A DNA stretch of 64,000 nt from Burkholderia sp. Ax-1719 (GTDB taxonomy: Bacteria; Pseudomonadota; Gammaproteobacteria; Burkholderiales; Burkholderiaceae), in contig NZ_VWWJ01000023.1 in assembly GCF_011753055.1 (NCBI RefSeq), positions 80,848-144,847 on the forward strand. The letters run 5' to 3'. The translations under genes were made by a program, and so were the position numbers. Positions 17,240 to 26,180 of this stretch are shown here, in pieces (positions within the stretch are counted from its first letter, which is position 1; each line of letters begins with the position of its first letter). The notes beneath the pieces were generated by a model. It was not told where the DNA came from and ran no database searches. It saw nothing but the letters and a program-made list of their open reading frames with translations.

Positions 17240-18229
17240 ATGAGCCTGCAAAGCCGCTTCATTTGCTGGTGGTTGCGTCGCCGCTTTTTGCCGGTGACGC
17301 GCCGTCCGATTGACGTCGCGCTTACGCGGGCAAACACGGAGAAGCGCGTGTGGCTGCCGCCCGTGCCCGCGGGCTGGCAGCTGCGCGAGCTGTATGGGCA
17401 GGCAGAGGCGCCGTTGCGCGGCGAGTGGCTGGTGCGCGAGGGCGGGGCGCCGCGCACGATCCTCTATCTGCACGGCGGCGGCTATTACTTCTGTTCGCCA
17501 AAGACGCATCGCGCGATCACGTATGGCCTCGCCACGCGTGCCGAAGCCGATGTGTTTTCGCTCGATTACCGTCTTGCGCCCGAGCATCCATTCCCGGCGG
17601 CGCTCGACGATGCGCTCGCCGCTTACCGGCGTTTGCTCGCCGACGGCGTGCGCGCCGATTCACTCGTGATCGCAGGCGATTCGGCGGGCGGTGGCCTTGC
17701 GCTCGCAACCCTGGTGGCCTTGCGCGACGCTGGCGACAAACTGCCGGCGGGCGCGTTGCTCTACTCGCCGTGGACCGATCTGGCCGTAACCGGTGCCTCG
17801 ATCCGCGAAAACGATGGGCGCGATCCCATGTTCTGCGGCGAAGTTTTCGGTCGCGTCGCCGCGCTCTATCTCGGCGATGCGGCCGCGACGCGTGCGACCG
17901 ATCCCTACGTCTCGCCGCTCTACGCCGATTTTCGCGGCCTGCCGCCGCTTTTCATGCTGGCGGGCAGTACCGAGACTTTGCTCGACGATACGCGGCGCGT
18001 CGCCGAGCGTGCGCGCGCGGCAGGCGTTGAGGTCGATTGCGAAATCGCGCGCAACCTGCCGCATATCTGGCCGATCTACGCGCCTTTCATGCCCGAGGCG
18101 CGTCGATCGCTCGACGATTCAGCGCGCTTCGTTCGACGCGTGACGACCGCCGACACGACGGCGCGCGCGCAGAAAACGGCCTCGCCGCATCAATCGACTC
18201 AATCCAGCGAGACCTCGATTTCGTCGTAG
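17240..18229 (+). CDS. Alpha/beta-hydrolase (hormone-sensitive-lipase family esterase)
   Basis: 329-residue cytoplasmic hydrolase. The HSL-family oxyanion motif HGGGYYF begins at H78, the nucleophile is S148 in GDSAGGG, the DYRLAPEHPFPAA motif is present, and the acid and base are expected in the DP(Y) region and the LPHIWP segment near 275. It hydrolyses short acyl esters; the physiological substrate is unknown. The C-terminal 30 or so residues are Ser/Thr/Gln-rich and the gene overlaps the EcsC gene tail-to-tail by 31 bases, so the tail may be a late extension. Confidence 0.87.
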   Translation: MSLQSRFICWWLRRRFLPVTRRPIDVALTRANTEKRVWLPPVPAGWQLRELYGQAEAPLRGEWLVREGGAPRTILYLHGGGYYFCSPKTHRAITYGLATRAEADVFSLDYRLAPEHPFPAALDDALAAYRRLLADGVRADSLVIAGDSAGGGLALATLVALRDAGDKLPAGALLYSPWTDLAVTGASIRENDGRDPMFCGEVFGRVAALYLGDAAATRATDPYVSPLYADFRGLPPLFMLAGSTETLLDDTRRVAERARAAGVEVDCEIARNLPHIWPIYAPFMPEARRSLDDSARFVRRVTTADTTARAQKTASPHQSTQSSETSISS

Positions 18230-19038
18230 GCGGCGTGCACCGCGGCTTCGCCGTAGCGGCGTTCGAGCCGTCGCACCGTGAAATGGCCGTGCGCGACGTT
18301 CTGGAAGTGGTCGATAAAGACCGTGTTCACCATCGCACCCAGCACGGCGCCAATCGCCGGAATCGATTTCGCCGCCACCTGCTCGCTCACCTGAACCGAG
18401 AAGCGCGCCGCGACGGTCTGCATCAGCTTGAGCAGCGCCGCCGACCCGTGGGCGGCTAAGCCCTTGGTCGCCATCTCCGACGACGCCTTCGACACCGCCT
18501 GTGCCAGTGCGCCGCGCACGACGAAGTAGCCGAAGTCGGCTTCGTCGTCGGAGGCCGAGCGTCCGCCCATACCGAACACCGTGAGGCACTGGAGTTGCGT
18601 GTCGGCGCTCGCGATGTCTTCGCCTTCGCTGCGTGCGATATCGCAGATCGAGCGGAACATCAGCGTCGTCGTCACCGGCAACTCGACGGGTAACGCAAAG
18701 AGTCCGAACGCGCCGCCCGCCGCGCCGGTGGTCGCGACCGCGAACTTGTGGAGCAGGTTGCTGGGTTTGGCGGGCACGACCGCGGCAAGCGTACTCGCGT
18801 CTGCGAGGCCCGCCTTGCCGAGCGTCTTGAGCGCGAGTTGCAGGCACTTGCGCAGCGCCGCCTGAGTGGCGTCGTTGACCTTGTCGTTGGCGACGGCGGG
18901 CAGTTTCGCGATCAGCTTCTCGACCGGCGCGCCGACGATAGCCGCCAGTTTCATGCCGAGCGGCGGCGTTTCCAGTTCATGTTTCGCGCGCTTGAGCGCG
19001 GCAAGATCGGCTTCGGAAAAATCGTTGAGTGTCGCCAT
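18199..19038 (-). CDS. EcsC-family protein
   Basis: 279-residue protein of the EcsC family (a poorly understood group first named in Bacillus). Recognisable features are the FAVATTGAAGGAFGLFALPVELPVTTTLM hydrophobic region, the IARSEGEDI segment and the VFGMGG motif, followed by helices with IPAIGAVLGAMVNTVFIDHF. A GGGAGG ribosome site just upstream fixes the ATG at 19038, although a frame starting at 19074 is open. The hydrophobic central region suggests membrane association. Function unknown. Confidence 0.8.
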   Translation of the reverse strand: MATLNDFSEADLAALKRAKHELETPPLGMKLAAIVGAPVEKLIAKLPAVANDKVNDATQAALRKCLQLALKTLGKAGLADASTLAAVVPAKPSNLLHKFAVATTGAAGGAFGLFALPVELPVTTTLMFRSICDIARSEGEDIASADTQLQCLTVFGMGGRSASDDEADFGYFVVRGALAQAVSKASSEMATKGLAAHGSAALLKLMQTVAARFSVQVSEQVAAKSIPAIGAVLGAMVNTVFIDHFQNVAHGHFTVRRLERRYGEAAVHAAYDEIEVSLD

Positions 19039-19127
19039 AGGCCTCCCGAAAGACTGCGCGGTCAGTGCGGACATCGCCGCTCGACCCCCAGTTTATCGAG
19101 GATCGCCCATGCTAAGATGTGAATCCT

Positions 19128-19139
19128 TTGACGCGTCAA
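19128..19139. promoter_or_regulatory. Palindrome TTGACGCGTCAA, candidate MarR operator
   Basis: A perfect 12-base palindrome lies 18 bases before the ATG of the efflux gene, in the spacer between it and the divergent EcsC gene. The operon encodes a MarR regulator; proteins of this family bind such dyads over their own promoters. Assignment is by position and symmetry only. Confidence 0.45.
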
Positions 19140-19157
19140 TCGTTGCGGGATCAAAAA

Positions 19158-20753
19158 ATGGCCGTTCATACCGCCGCTCACCATTCCAGCGGCCAGGTGC
19201 TGCCGTTCCGGGAGTCGCTTCTGGCGATGCTCGGCGTCTCTTTCGTGACCATGCTGGTTGCGCTCGACCAGACTGTCGTCGGCACCGCCTTGCCGACCAT
19301 CGTCGCCGAACTGCGCGGCTTCGAGCTTTATGCGTGGGTCGCCACGTCCTATCTGCTTACTTCCGTCATTACCGTCCCCATTTTTGGCCGGCTCGGCGAT
19401 TACTACGGCCGCAAGCCCTTCGTGATTGCGTCGATTGTCGTGTTTACGCTCGCGTCGGTGTTGTGCGGCGCGGCCAGCAGCATGACGTTTCTCGTCATCG
19501 CGCGCGGCTTGCAGGGCATCGGCGGCGGCATGCTGGTGGGCACGGCGTTCGCCTGCATCCCCGATCTTTTCCCCGATTCGGTCGTGCGCCTGCGCTGGCA
19601 GGTGCTGATGAGTTCGGCGTTCGGCATTGCCAATGCGATTGGGCCGTCGCTGGGCGGTTTCCTCACGCAGTACTACGGCTGGCGTTCGGTGTTCTACGTC
19701 AATCTGCCGGTTGGTCTGCTATCGCTGTTCTTCGTGTGGCGCTATCTGCCGCATCTGCGCCATATCGCGCACAAGGAGCGCATGCGGCTCGACTGGCCCG
19801 GCGCGCTGCTGATCGCCGTGACGCTGGGCAGCCTGCAACTGTTCGTCGAGCGTTTGCCGGAGCACGGCCTGTCGCTCGCGGCGATCGGGCTGCTTGCGCT
19901 TGCCGCCGCTTCGGGCTGGGCGTTGTGGCAGTGGGAGCGGCGCTGCCCGCAGGCGATCCTGCCCGTCGATATGTTCCGCAACGCCAGCCTGAACGCGCTT
20001 TTCACGCTCGCCGTGATGGGCGGTTTCACGATGTTCTCGCTGCTGTTCTACGCGCCGCTGCTGTTTCAGGGCGGCTTTGGCATGTCGCCGAACGAGGCGG
20101 GCGTCGTCATCACGCCGCTGGTGGTGTTCATCACGATCGGCAGTATCGCGAACGGGCGCATCGTGTCGCGCATCCGCAATCCCAATCGCATGCTCTATAT
20201 CGGCTTCGCGATGCTGGCTTTCGCGTGCTTCGCGGTGGCGCTCGCGTCGCACAACACGCCGCGCGGGCTGTTGATGACGGTGATGATCGTCGGCGGCCTG
20301 GGGCTGGGCTTCGTGATGCCGAACCTGACCGTGTTCGCGCAGCAGACCGCGGGCCGCGAACATCTGGGCATCGCCACGGCGCTGCTGCAATCGCTGCGCA
20401 TGATCGGCGGGATGATCGGCACGGCGCTGACCGGCACGCTGGTGACGCAGCTCTACTCGAGCGGCGTGCACAAGGCGCTCGACGCCGATGGCGCGCTGCA
20501 CTGGTTCGCGCAACTCGCCGATCCGCAAATTCTCATTAACCGGAACGCGCAGGGTGCGCTCGTTGGCGAACTGGCGAAGGCCGGGCACAATGGCGCGCCG
20601 CTGCTCGAAGCCGCGCGCGAGGCGCTGGTGGGCGCGATCCATCTGGGCATCGCGCTGGCGGCGGTGGTGGCGCTGGTGTCGGTCTGGCAGACGCGCCGCG
20701 TGCCGCTCATCAAACTGCAGCGCAAGGTCGAGCCGGTTATTCACGCCGATTGA
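19158..20753 (+). CDS. DHA2-family drug efflux MFS transporter (EmrB/QacA-like)
   Basis: 531-residue transporter with about 14 membrane segments. Family landmarks: LDQTVVGTALPTI in TM1 (motif D1), motif A as GRLGDYYGRKP, RGLQGIGGGM in TM4, and motif C-like GIANAIGPSLGGF in TM5. It is a proton-driven exporter of hydrophobic compounds at the inner membrane. The ATG at 19158 gives the standard N-terminus; the GTG at 19119 would place the coding region across the palindrome. No EmrA-type membrane-fusion partner is adjacent, so it probably acts alone. The MarR regulator follows 74 bases later. Confidence 0.9.
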   Translation: MAVHTAAHHSSGQVLPFRESLLAMLGVSFVTMLVALDQTVVGTALPTIVAELRGFELYAWVATSYLLTSVITVPIFGRLGDYYGRKPFVIASIVVFTLASVLCGAASSMTFLVIARGLQGIGGGMLVGTAFACIPDLFPDSVVRLRWQVLMSSAFGIANAIGPSLGGFLTQYYGWRSVFYVNLPVGLLSLFFVWRYLPHLRHIAHKERMRLDWPGALLIAVTLGSLQLFVERLPEHGLSLAAIGLLALAAASGWALWQWERRCPQAILPVDMFRNASLNALFTLAVMGGFTMFSLLFYAPLLFQGGFGMSPNEAGVVITPLVVFITIGSIANGRIVSRIRNPNRMLYIGFAMLAFACFAVALASHNTPRGLLMTVMIVGGLGLGFVMPNLTVFAQQTAGREHLGIATALLQSLRMIGGMIGTALTGTLVTQLYSSGVHKALDADGALHWFAQLADPQILINRNAQGALVGELAKAGHNGAPLLEAAREALVGAIHLGIALAAVVALVSVWQTRRVPLIKLQRKVEPVIHAD

Positions 20754-20827
20754 ACCCGCACGCAGTAATCCGCACGCAGCAAACCGAACGCAATCCGCGA
20801 ATCAGAATTCAGGCAGGAAAACACCGC

Positions 20828-21286
20828 ATGGAAGCACAGGACCGCATCGCCATCATGCAGCAATTCGGACGCACCTATCGCGCGTTCATGTCGGCGTTCG
20901 AGGCGCAGGTGGGCCACCCGTTGCCGCGCTGGCGCATCCTGCTGGCCTTGCACGAGCAGGACGGCGCTTCTTCGCAGAAGCGTCTGGTCGAGCGCCTGCG
21001 TGTGGACCCGGGCGCGCTCACGCGGCAACTGAAGCCGCTGGAGTCGCTGGGCTGGATTGCGCGCAGCGCCGACGAGCGCGACAACCGCATCACCAACGTC
21101 AAGCTGACCGCCGCAGGTCGTGAGATCGTCGAAGAGGGACTGCCGCGCCGCAATGAGTTTCTGCGCGTGGCGATGTCGCTGCCCGATGATGCGCTCACGG
21201 CGCTGTCGGGCGCATTGCGCATGATGGAAGAGCGCATTGGCGTAGCGGCGGCGCAGACCGTTGCAACGGGCGACGCCGCCGATTGA
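20828..21286 (+). CDS. MarR-family transcriptional regulator
   Basis: 152-residue winged-helix regulator. The PLPRWRILLALHEQDGAS stretch, the VERLRVDPGALTRQLKPLE recognition helix and the RSADERDNRITNVKLTAAG wing are classic MarR features. It lies downstream of the efflux gene in the same direction, so derepression by a toxic ligand would raise both. The ATG at 20828 is preferred: it has an upstream AGGCAGGA and gives the normal N-terminal dimerisation helix. Candidate operator: the palindrome at 19128. Confidence 0.9.
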   Translation: MEAQDRIAIMQQFGRTYRAFMSAFEAQVGHPLPRWRILLALHEQDGASSQKRLVERLRVDPGALTRQLKPLESLGWIARSADERDNRITNVKLTAAGREIVEEGLPRRNEFLRVAMSLPDDALTALSGALRMMEERIGVAAAQTVATGDAAD

Positions 21287-21298
21287 AGCAACGCTCGA

Positions 21299-22591
21299 TC
21301 AGAAGAACGTTTCGATCACTTCCGTCACGCGATACTCGCCATCGACCATCAGCACCTGACGCCACTTGTCGAAGGTGAGGCACGGGTGCGAGATGTCGAA
21401 GCCGATCATGTCGCCCACCTGGATATCCGCGCCCGCGGGAATCTGCAGGTAGGCGTGCTGATCCATCATCTGGAACACTTCCCAGCCTTCTTTCGCGTCG
21501 ATCTCGCGCGGCGCGCCGTGGACTTCGCCGTCACGCGCCGGACGATAGTGGCGCGACGGCTCCGGGAAGCCCGCATCGAAAGCCGCGTCGCGCTTGCCGA
21601 AGCCGATGATCGCGCGGCCCGGTTCCGGAATCGACTGCACATTCGCCCAGAGCTGTAGCGCGGGCAGGAGCGCCGTGCCCATTTCGCGTGCGACCGGGTT
21701 GCGCGAAAGGATGTCCGACTGCGCTTTCTTGTAGACGCCCACGTCATGGGTCAGGTAGCAGCCGGGGCGCAGCACGACGTCGATCGTGCCGGCCTTGGCC
21801 GCCTGGGCGAATTCCTCGGCGACGATGTCGTACCACGCCGATCCCGCACCCGACAGCAGCGCCGGCGCGCGCGAGAAGCGACCCGCGGCGGCGAGTTCCT
21901 CGGTCACGTTGAGCGCGTCGCGCAGGAAGGTGCGCACTTCGCTTTCTTCCTTGAGCACGCCTTCGTAGATTTCCACGCCCGCAAGCGCGAGCGAATCCGG
22001 ATAGCGCGCGATCGCTTCCAGCACGGCGCGGCGTGTGTCCGCATCGCGCACGCCGGTGCGCCCGCGCGGCACGCCCAGTTCCAGCAGCACTTCGAGCTTG
22101 CGGTTGGCCTTGCGGAAGAATTCGCCCAGTTGCTCGACGCCTTCCACCGAATCGACCAGGCAGAAGAATTCGAAAGTCGCGTCGCTGAGCAGCTCGGCGA
22201 TGATCGCCATGTTGCGGCGACCCACGAGCTGGTTCGCCATCAGCACGCGCGAAATGCCGCCGCGATACGCCGCGCGCGTCTGATGCGCCGTGGCGAGCGT
22301 GATGCCCCACGCACCGGCGTCGATCTGACGGCGGAACAGTTGCGGCGCCATCGTCGTCTTGCCGTGCGGCGCGAGCTTCACGCCGTAGCGTGTGACGAAT
22401 TCCTGCATCCACTTGAGGTTATGTTCGACGCGATCCGCATACAGGACGGCGGCGGGCAGGCTGACATCTTCGGCCAGCAGATTCCATTCGAGGCGGGAGG
22501 CGTCGCCCAGCGGCACGCTCGCGCCGGGCACGTTGCCGAGGCCCTTGCTGTTCGGGTCGATCGTCGCACTCTGATAGTTTGTAACTTTCAT
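21299..22591 (-). CDS. DSD1-family PLP enzyme (D-serine/D-threonine-type deaminase or aldolase)
   Basis: 430-residue enzyme with an alanine-racemase-like PLP barrel and a C-terminal D-serine-dehydratase-like metal domain. The PLP lysine is expected in KLAPHGKTTMAPQ near residue 75; the metal-binding pair is probably in the C-terminal ISHPCLTFDKW, which keeps the family's His and Cys. Relatives include eukaryotic D-serine dehydratase, D-threonine aldolase and bacterial D-3-hydroxyaspartate dehydratase; bacterial copies are often named amino acid deaminase. The ATG at 22591 (with GGAGCGAACGGAA upstream) is chosen over 22615. Divergent from an RpiR regulator that heads D-amino-acid genes, supporting D-amino-acid degradation. 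Confidence 0.82.
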   Translation of the reverse strand: MKVTNYQSATIDPNSKGLGNVPGASVPLGDASRLEWNLLAEDVSLPAAVLYADRVEHNLKWMQEFVTRYGVKLAPHGKTTMAPQLFRRQIDAGAWGITLATAHQTRAAYRGGISRVLMANQLVGRRNMAIIAELLSDATFEFFCLVDSVEGVEQLGEFFRKANRKLEVLLELGVPRGRTGVRDADTRRAVLEAIARYPDSLALAGVEIYEGVLKEESEVRTFLRDALNVTEELAAAGRFSRAPALLSGAGSAWYDIVAEEFAQAAKAGTIDVVLRPGCYLTHDVGVYKKAQSDILSRNPVAREMGTALLPALQLWANVQSIPEPGRAIIGFGKRDAAFDAGFPEPSRHYRPARDGEVHGAPREIDAKEGWEVFQMMDQHAYLQIPAGADIQVGDMIGFDISHPCLTFDKWRQVLMVDGEYRVTEVIETFF

Positions 22592-22748
22592 TTCCGTTCG
22601 CTCCATATTCTCCATAACGCCTTATATTACGGGATCGACATCTTGTGGCGTTGACTCGGTGATAGTACACAAAGTACCATCTCTGCGTGAAATGTTATTT
22701 ACTAACAAAAGCATCCCCGCCGTCCCATCTGAATCTTGCCCGACTCCC

Positions 22749-23747
22749 ATGAATTCCGCCCTTGATCCAGGCCGTTTCGATATCGTCGCGCGAATCACGC
22801 AATGCGTGCCGGATCTGCGTCCGGCCGAGCGCGACGTCGCCGCCCTGATCCTCGCTGACATTGCCGCCGCCGCGCGCGCGAGCATCGGCGAACTGGCGCA
22901 GCGCGCGGGCGTGAGCGTGGCGTCGGTCACGCGTTTCGCCAAGACCGTCGGTTGCCAGGACGTTCGCGAACTGAAGCTGCGTCTCGCTCAGGCGGCGGCC
23001 GTGGGCGAGCGCTTTCTGCGTGCCGTCCCTGACGGCCGGGCGGCAAAAGCGGGCAAGAACGAATCCGCCGAAGGCAAAGGCAAGCGCCGCAAGCAGCGTG
23101 CAGACGATGCCACGAACGCCGCCAATGCAGATTCGGCCGACGCGTCGCTCGCCACGCGTGTGTATGAGGAAATCCACGGCGCGCTCGCGCGCAACCACGA
23201 ACTGCTGCGCCAGGCGCCGTTCGCCGATGCCGCCGCGGCGCTGGCCAACGCGCGCATAATTTACGTGTTCGGCATGGGCGGCGGCTCCAGTGCGCTCGCC
23301 GACGAAATGCGCTTTCGCCTCGTGCGGCTCGGGCGGCCGGTCGCGTCGTATCAGGACAGCCTGCTGCAGCGCATGGTCGCCAGTACGCTCACGCCCGATT
23401 GCGTGGTGGTCGCGCTTTCCGTGACAGGGCGCGTGCCCGAACTGCTCGACGCCTGCCGCATCGCGCGCGACTACGGCGCGAAGCTGGTGGCGCTGACCGC
23501 ACCGGCTTCGCCGCTGGCCGCGCTCGCCGACTGGCTCGTGCCGATCGTCGCCAGCGAAACCGATTTCATCTACAAGCCGTCGTCGTCGCGTTACGCAATG
23601 ATGATGGCGCTCGACGTGCTCGTCACCGAACTCGCCATGTCGCAACCCGAGCAGAGCCGCGAATTGCTGCGGCGCATGAAACACACGCTCGACGCGCATC
23701 GCGGCACGGCGGGGCGCGGCGGCGAGCGTCAGCCGCTTGGCGACTGA
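22749..23747 (+). CDS. RpiR-family transcriptional regulator (HTH plus SIS domain)
   Basis: 332-residue regulator. N-terminal RpiR HTH at about 1-80 (LRPAERDVAALILADIAAA, then IGELAQRAGVSVASVTRFAKTVG); a Lys/Ala-rich linker of about 40 residues; then a SIS domain at about 160-290 (IYVFGMGGGSSALADEMRFRL and VVVALSVTGRVPELLDA). SIS domains of this family usually sense phosphosugars, but in this gene neighbourhood a D-amino-acid-related ligand is more likely. The ATG at 22749 is selected as the first giving the standard N-terminus; no start has a good ribosome site. The 157-base gap to the divergent DSD1 gene contains the short dyad GTTATTTACTAAC. Confidence 0.85.
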   Translation: MNSALDPGRFDIVARITQCVPDLRPAERDVAALILADIAAAARASIGELAQRAGVSVASVTRFAKTVGCQDVRELKLRLAQAAAVGERFLRAVPDGRAAKAGKNESAEGKGKRRKQRADDATNAANADSADASLATRVYEEIHGALARNHELLRQAPFADAAAALANARIIYVFGMGGGSSALADEMRFRLVRLGRPVASYQDSLLQRMVASTLTPDCVVVALSVTGRVPELLDACRIARDYGAKLVALTAPASPLAALADWLVPIVASETDFIYKPSSSRYAMMMALDVLVTELAMSQPEQSRELLRRMKHTLDAHRGTAGRGGERQPLGD

Positions 23748-23852
23748 TTTTTCTGCCGACTTTGCACCCGGGCGCGCAGCCGCGCCAGCGTGCGGATAGG
23801 ATCAAAACGCTTCATCGACAACCTGTGTCTGGGATCGACAGGAGACCCTGAT

Positions 23853-25343
23853 ATGCATTCGCATCCCGAAGCCGCCGACACCTTGATCGTCGGCGCCATG
23901 CTTTATGACGGCACCGGCGCGCCGCCCGTTGAACGCGACGTCGCGCTGCGCGATGGCCGCATCGTCGCCATCGGCAATCTGTCGAACTGGCTCGCCGAAG
24001 AGGTGATCGAAGCCGAAGGCCGTGCGCTCGCGCCCGGTTTCATCGACGTGCATACGCACGATGACACCCACGTGATCCGCGCGCCGCAAATGCTGCCCAA
24101 GATCAGTCAGGGCGTGACGACGGTGATCGTCGGCAATTGCGGCATCAGCGCGTCGCCGGTTTCGCTCAAGGGCGATCCGCCCGATCCGATGAACCTGCTC
24201 GGCACGCGCGACGCGTTTCAGTACCCGACCTTCGCGGACTATGTCGCAGCGGTGAACGCGGCGAAGCCCGCCGTGAACGTGGGCGCGCTGATCGGCCATA
24301 CGGCGCTGCGCAACAATCATCTCGACGATCTCAAACGTGCGGCCACGCTCGAAGAAACCGAGGCGATGCGCGCGCAGCTTGAAGAAGCGTTGGTGAACGG
24401 CGCGCTGGGTCTGTCGACGGGCCTGGCTTATGGTTCCGCCTACGAGGCGTCGACCGAAGAAGTCGCCACGCTGGCGGAGCCGCTCGCGCTGGCCGGCGCG
24501 CTCTACACCACGCACATGCGCACCGAGTTCGACGCGATCCTCGACGCGATGGACGAGGCATACCACATCGGCAAGCATGCGCGTGTGCCGGTGATCATTT
24601 CGCATCTGAAGTGCGCGGGGCCGTCCAACTGGGGGCGCAGCACGGAAGTGCTCGCCTCGCTCGACGGCGCGCGCAAGTATCAGCCGGTGGGCTGCGACTG
24701 CTATCCGTATAGCCGCAGTTCGTCGACGCTCGACCTCAAGCAGGTGACGGGCGACATCGACATCACGATTACGTGGTCGACGCCGCATCCGGAGCAGGCG
24801 GGCAAGCTCATCAAGGACATCGCTGCCGAATGGGGTGTCTCGCAGCAGGAAGCGGGCAAGCGTCTGCAGCCGGCGGGCGCGGTCTATCACAACATGTCCG
24901 AGGACGACGTGCGTCGCATCCTCTCGCATCCGGCGACGATGGTGGGCTCGGACGGACTGCCGAACGATCCGCTGCCGCATCCGCGTCTGTGGGGCGCATT
25001 TCCGCGCGTGCTCGGCCACTACGCGCGCGACGAGCAATTGCTGCCGCTCGAAGAAGCGGTGCGCAAGATGACGGGGCTGTCCGCGCGGCGTTTTGGTCTC
25101 GCGCAACGCGGCGAAGTGCGTGTGGGATGGCACGCCGATCTCGTGCTGTTCGATCCCGCGAAGGTGCGCGACGCCGCGACCTTCGACAAGCCGCAGCAGG
25201 TGGCGGAAGGCATCGACGCGGTGTGGGTGAACGGCGTGCTGTCGTACCGCGATGGCCAGCCGACCGGCGAGCGCGCGGGCCATTTTGTCGCGCGCGGGCC
25301 GCGCGAGACGAACGCAGCGGGCACCGAAACCGCGGCTTTTTAA
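23853..25343 (+). CDS. N-acyl-D-amino-acid deacylase (D-aminoacylase)
   Basis: 496-residue amidohydrolase-superfamily enzyme that releases free D-amino acids from N-acyl-D-amino acids. Metal-site motifs: GFIDVHTHDD near residue 65, the NCGISASP Cys-containing loop, the VPVIISHLKCAG segment with metal His, and the late MVGSDGLPND with the catalytic Asp. C-terminal small beta domain ends with GWHADLVLFDP, then a VNGVLSYRDG closing strand. An AGGAG site 8 bases upstream sets the ATG at 23853. Lies between the RpiR gene and ridA in the same direction, as expected for a D-amino-acid scavenging operon. Confidence 0.9.
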   Translation: MHSHPEAADTLIVGAMLYDGTGAPPVERDVALRDGRIVAIGNLSNWLAEEVIEAEGRALAPGFIDVHTHDDTHVIRAPQMLPKISQGVTTVIVGNCGISASPVSLKGDPPDPMNLLGTRDAFQYPTFADYVAAVNAAKPAVNVGALIGHTALRNNHLDDLKRAATLEETEAMRAQLEEALVNGALGLSTGLAYGSAYEASTEEVATLAEPLALAGALYTTHMRTEFDAILDAMDEAYHIGKHARVPVIISHLKCAGPSNWGRSTEVLASLDGARKYQPVGCDCYPYSRSSSTLDLKQVTGDIDITITWSTPHPEQAGKLIKDIAAEWGVSQQEAGKRLQPAGAVYHNMSEDDVRRILSHPATMVGSDGLPNDPLPHPRLWGAFPRVLGHYARDEQLLPLEEAVRKMTGLSARRFGLAQRGEVRVGWHADLVLFDPAKVRDAATFDKPQQVAEGIDAVWVNGVLSYRDGQPTGERAGHFVARGPRETNAAGTETAAF

Positions 25344-25423
25344 GTATTCAATTTCGACCTTCGGCGCGCCGTGCGTTGCACACGCCACTGCACACGCGCC
25401 GCACGAACACACAGGAGCAAACG

Positions 25424-25813
25424 ATGAAACGATATGGAGTGGAAGGCGGCAAGGGCCAGGGCGGTCAACATCTGCCGTTCGCACGCGCGGTGGAAGCCGA
25501 TGGCTGGCTGTTCGTCTCGGGCCAGACGCCGATGGAAAACGGCGAAGTGATCAACGGCGGCATCGTCGAGCAGTCGCACAAGACGATCCAGAACGTGTTC
25601 GCCATCCTCAAGGAAGCGGGTTACGGTCCGGAGCATGTGGTGCGCTGCGGCGTGTGGCTCGACGATGCGCGCGACTTCCAGTCGTTCAACAAGGTGTTCC
25701 GCGAATACTTCGGCGATCATCCGCCGGCACGCGCCTGCGTGCAGTCGAGCATGGTGATCGACTGCAAGGTGGAAGTGGACTGCGTCGCGTACAAGGCGCC
25801 AGCAGGGAAGTAA
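25424..25813 (+). CDS. RidA-family (Rid/YjgF) enamine/imine deaminase
   Basis: 129-residue RidA-type protein. Features: FVSGQTPMENGEVINGGIVEQ, the TIQNVFAILKEAGYG helix, and the active-site Arg in PPARACVQSSMV, which holds the substrate carboxylate. It hydrolyses reactive imines left by PLP enzymes to keto acids plus ammonia. Position behind a D-aminoacylase and opposite a DSD1-type deaminase is exactly where such an activity is needed. ACAGGAGC ribosome site, ATG at 25424. Followed by a terminator. Confidence 0.9.
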   Translation: MKRYGVEGGKGQGGQHLPFARAVEADGWLFVSGQTPMENGEVINGGIVEQSHKTIQNVFAILKEAGYGPEHVVRCGVWLDDARDFQSFNKVFREYFGDHPPARACVQSSMVIDCKVEVDCVAYKAPAGK

Positions 25814-25843
25814 GGTTTCTTCCTGCGTAGTGTGAGTTTCTGG

Positions 25844-25879
25844 AAAGCGGCTGCCCGGTTTAGCGGGTGGCCGCTTTTT
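25844..25879 (+). terminator. Terminator after ridA, overlapping the antitoxin 3' end
   Basis: Stem AAAGCGGC/GCCGCTTT, extended by GCCCG/CGGGT around the GTTTA loop, ends in five T (25873-25877). It lies about 30 bases after the ridA stop and overlaps the last codons of the convergent antitoxin gene, so the hairpin also lies in that reading frame. Confidence 0.8.
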
Positions 25880-26180
25880 CTTGTGCGTTGGAATCGTGTG
25901 GCGTGCCTTCGTGGATACGCAGTTCGATCTTCATGCCTGCCGTCGCGGCCATGTTGACGAGCATGTCGATGCCGAAGCGGTCCATCTTGCCGCGCATGAG
26001 ATCGGAGATACGCGGTTGGGTCACGCCAAAGAGTTTCGCGGCTTGCACCTGTGTCATCTTGTGGCGCTTGATGTGCTCCTCCAGCGCGAACATCAACTGG
26101 CAACGCAGTTCCATGTTTGCCGCGTCGCCGGGGGTGTCCTCGATCGCGTCCCACACGTTGTCGAAAGTCTCGAATTTCAA
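25860..26180 (-). CDS. HigA-type antitoxin (XRE-family HTH)
   Basis: 106-residue protein with an XRE-type helix-turn-helix in the middle (MTQVQAAKLFGVTQPRISDLMRGK, about residues 41-64), in the layout of antitoxins paired with Gp49-like toxins. It should neutralise the toxin and repress the pair's promoter. Its ATG overlaps the toxin stop codon by 4 bases, with toxin first, as in higBA. The far C-terminus (HDSNAQEKAATR) looks disordered. Confidence 0.87.
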   Translation of the reverse strand: MKFETFDNVWDAIEDTPGDAANMELRCQLMFALEEHIKRHKMTQVQAAKLFGVTQPRISDLMRGKMDRFGIDMLVNMAATAGMKIELRIHEGTPHDSNAQEKAATR

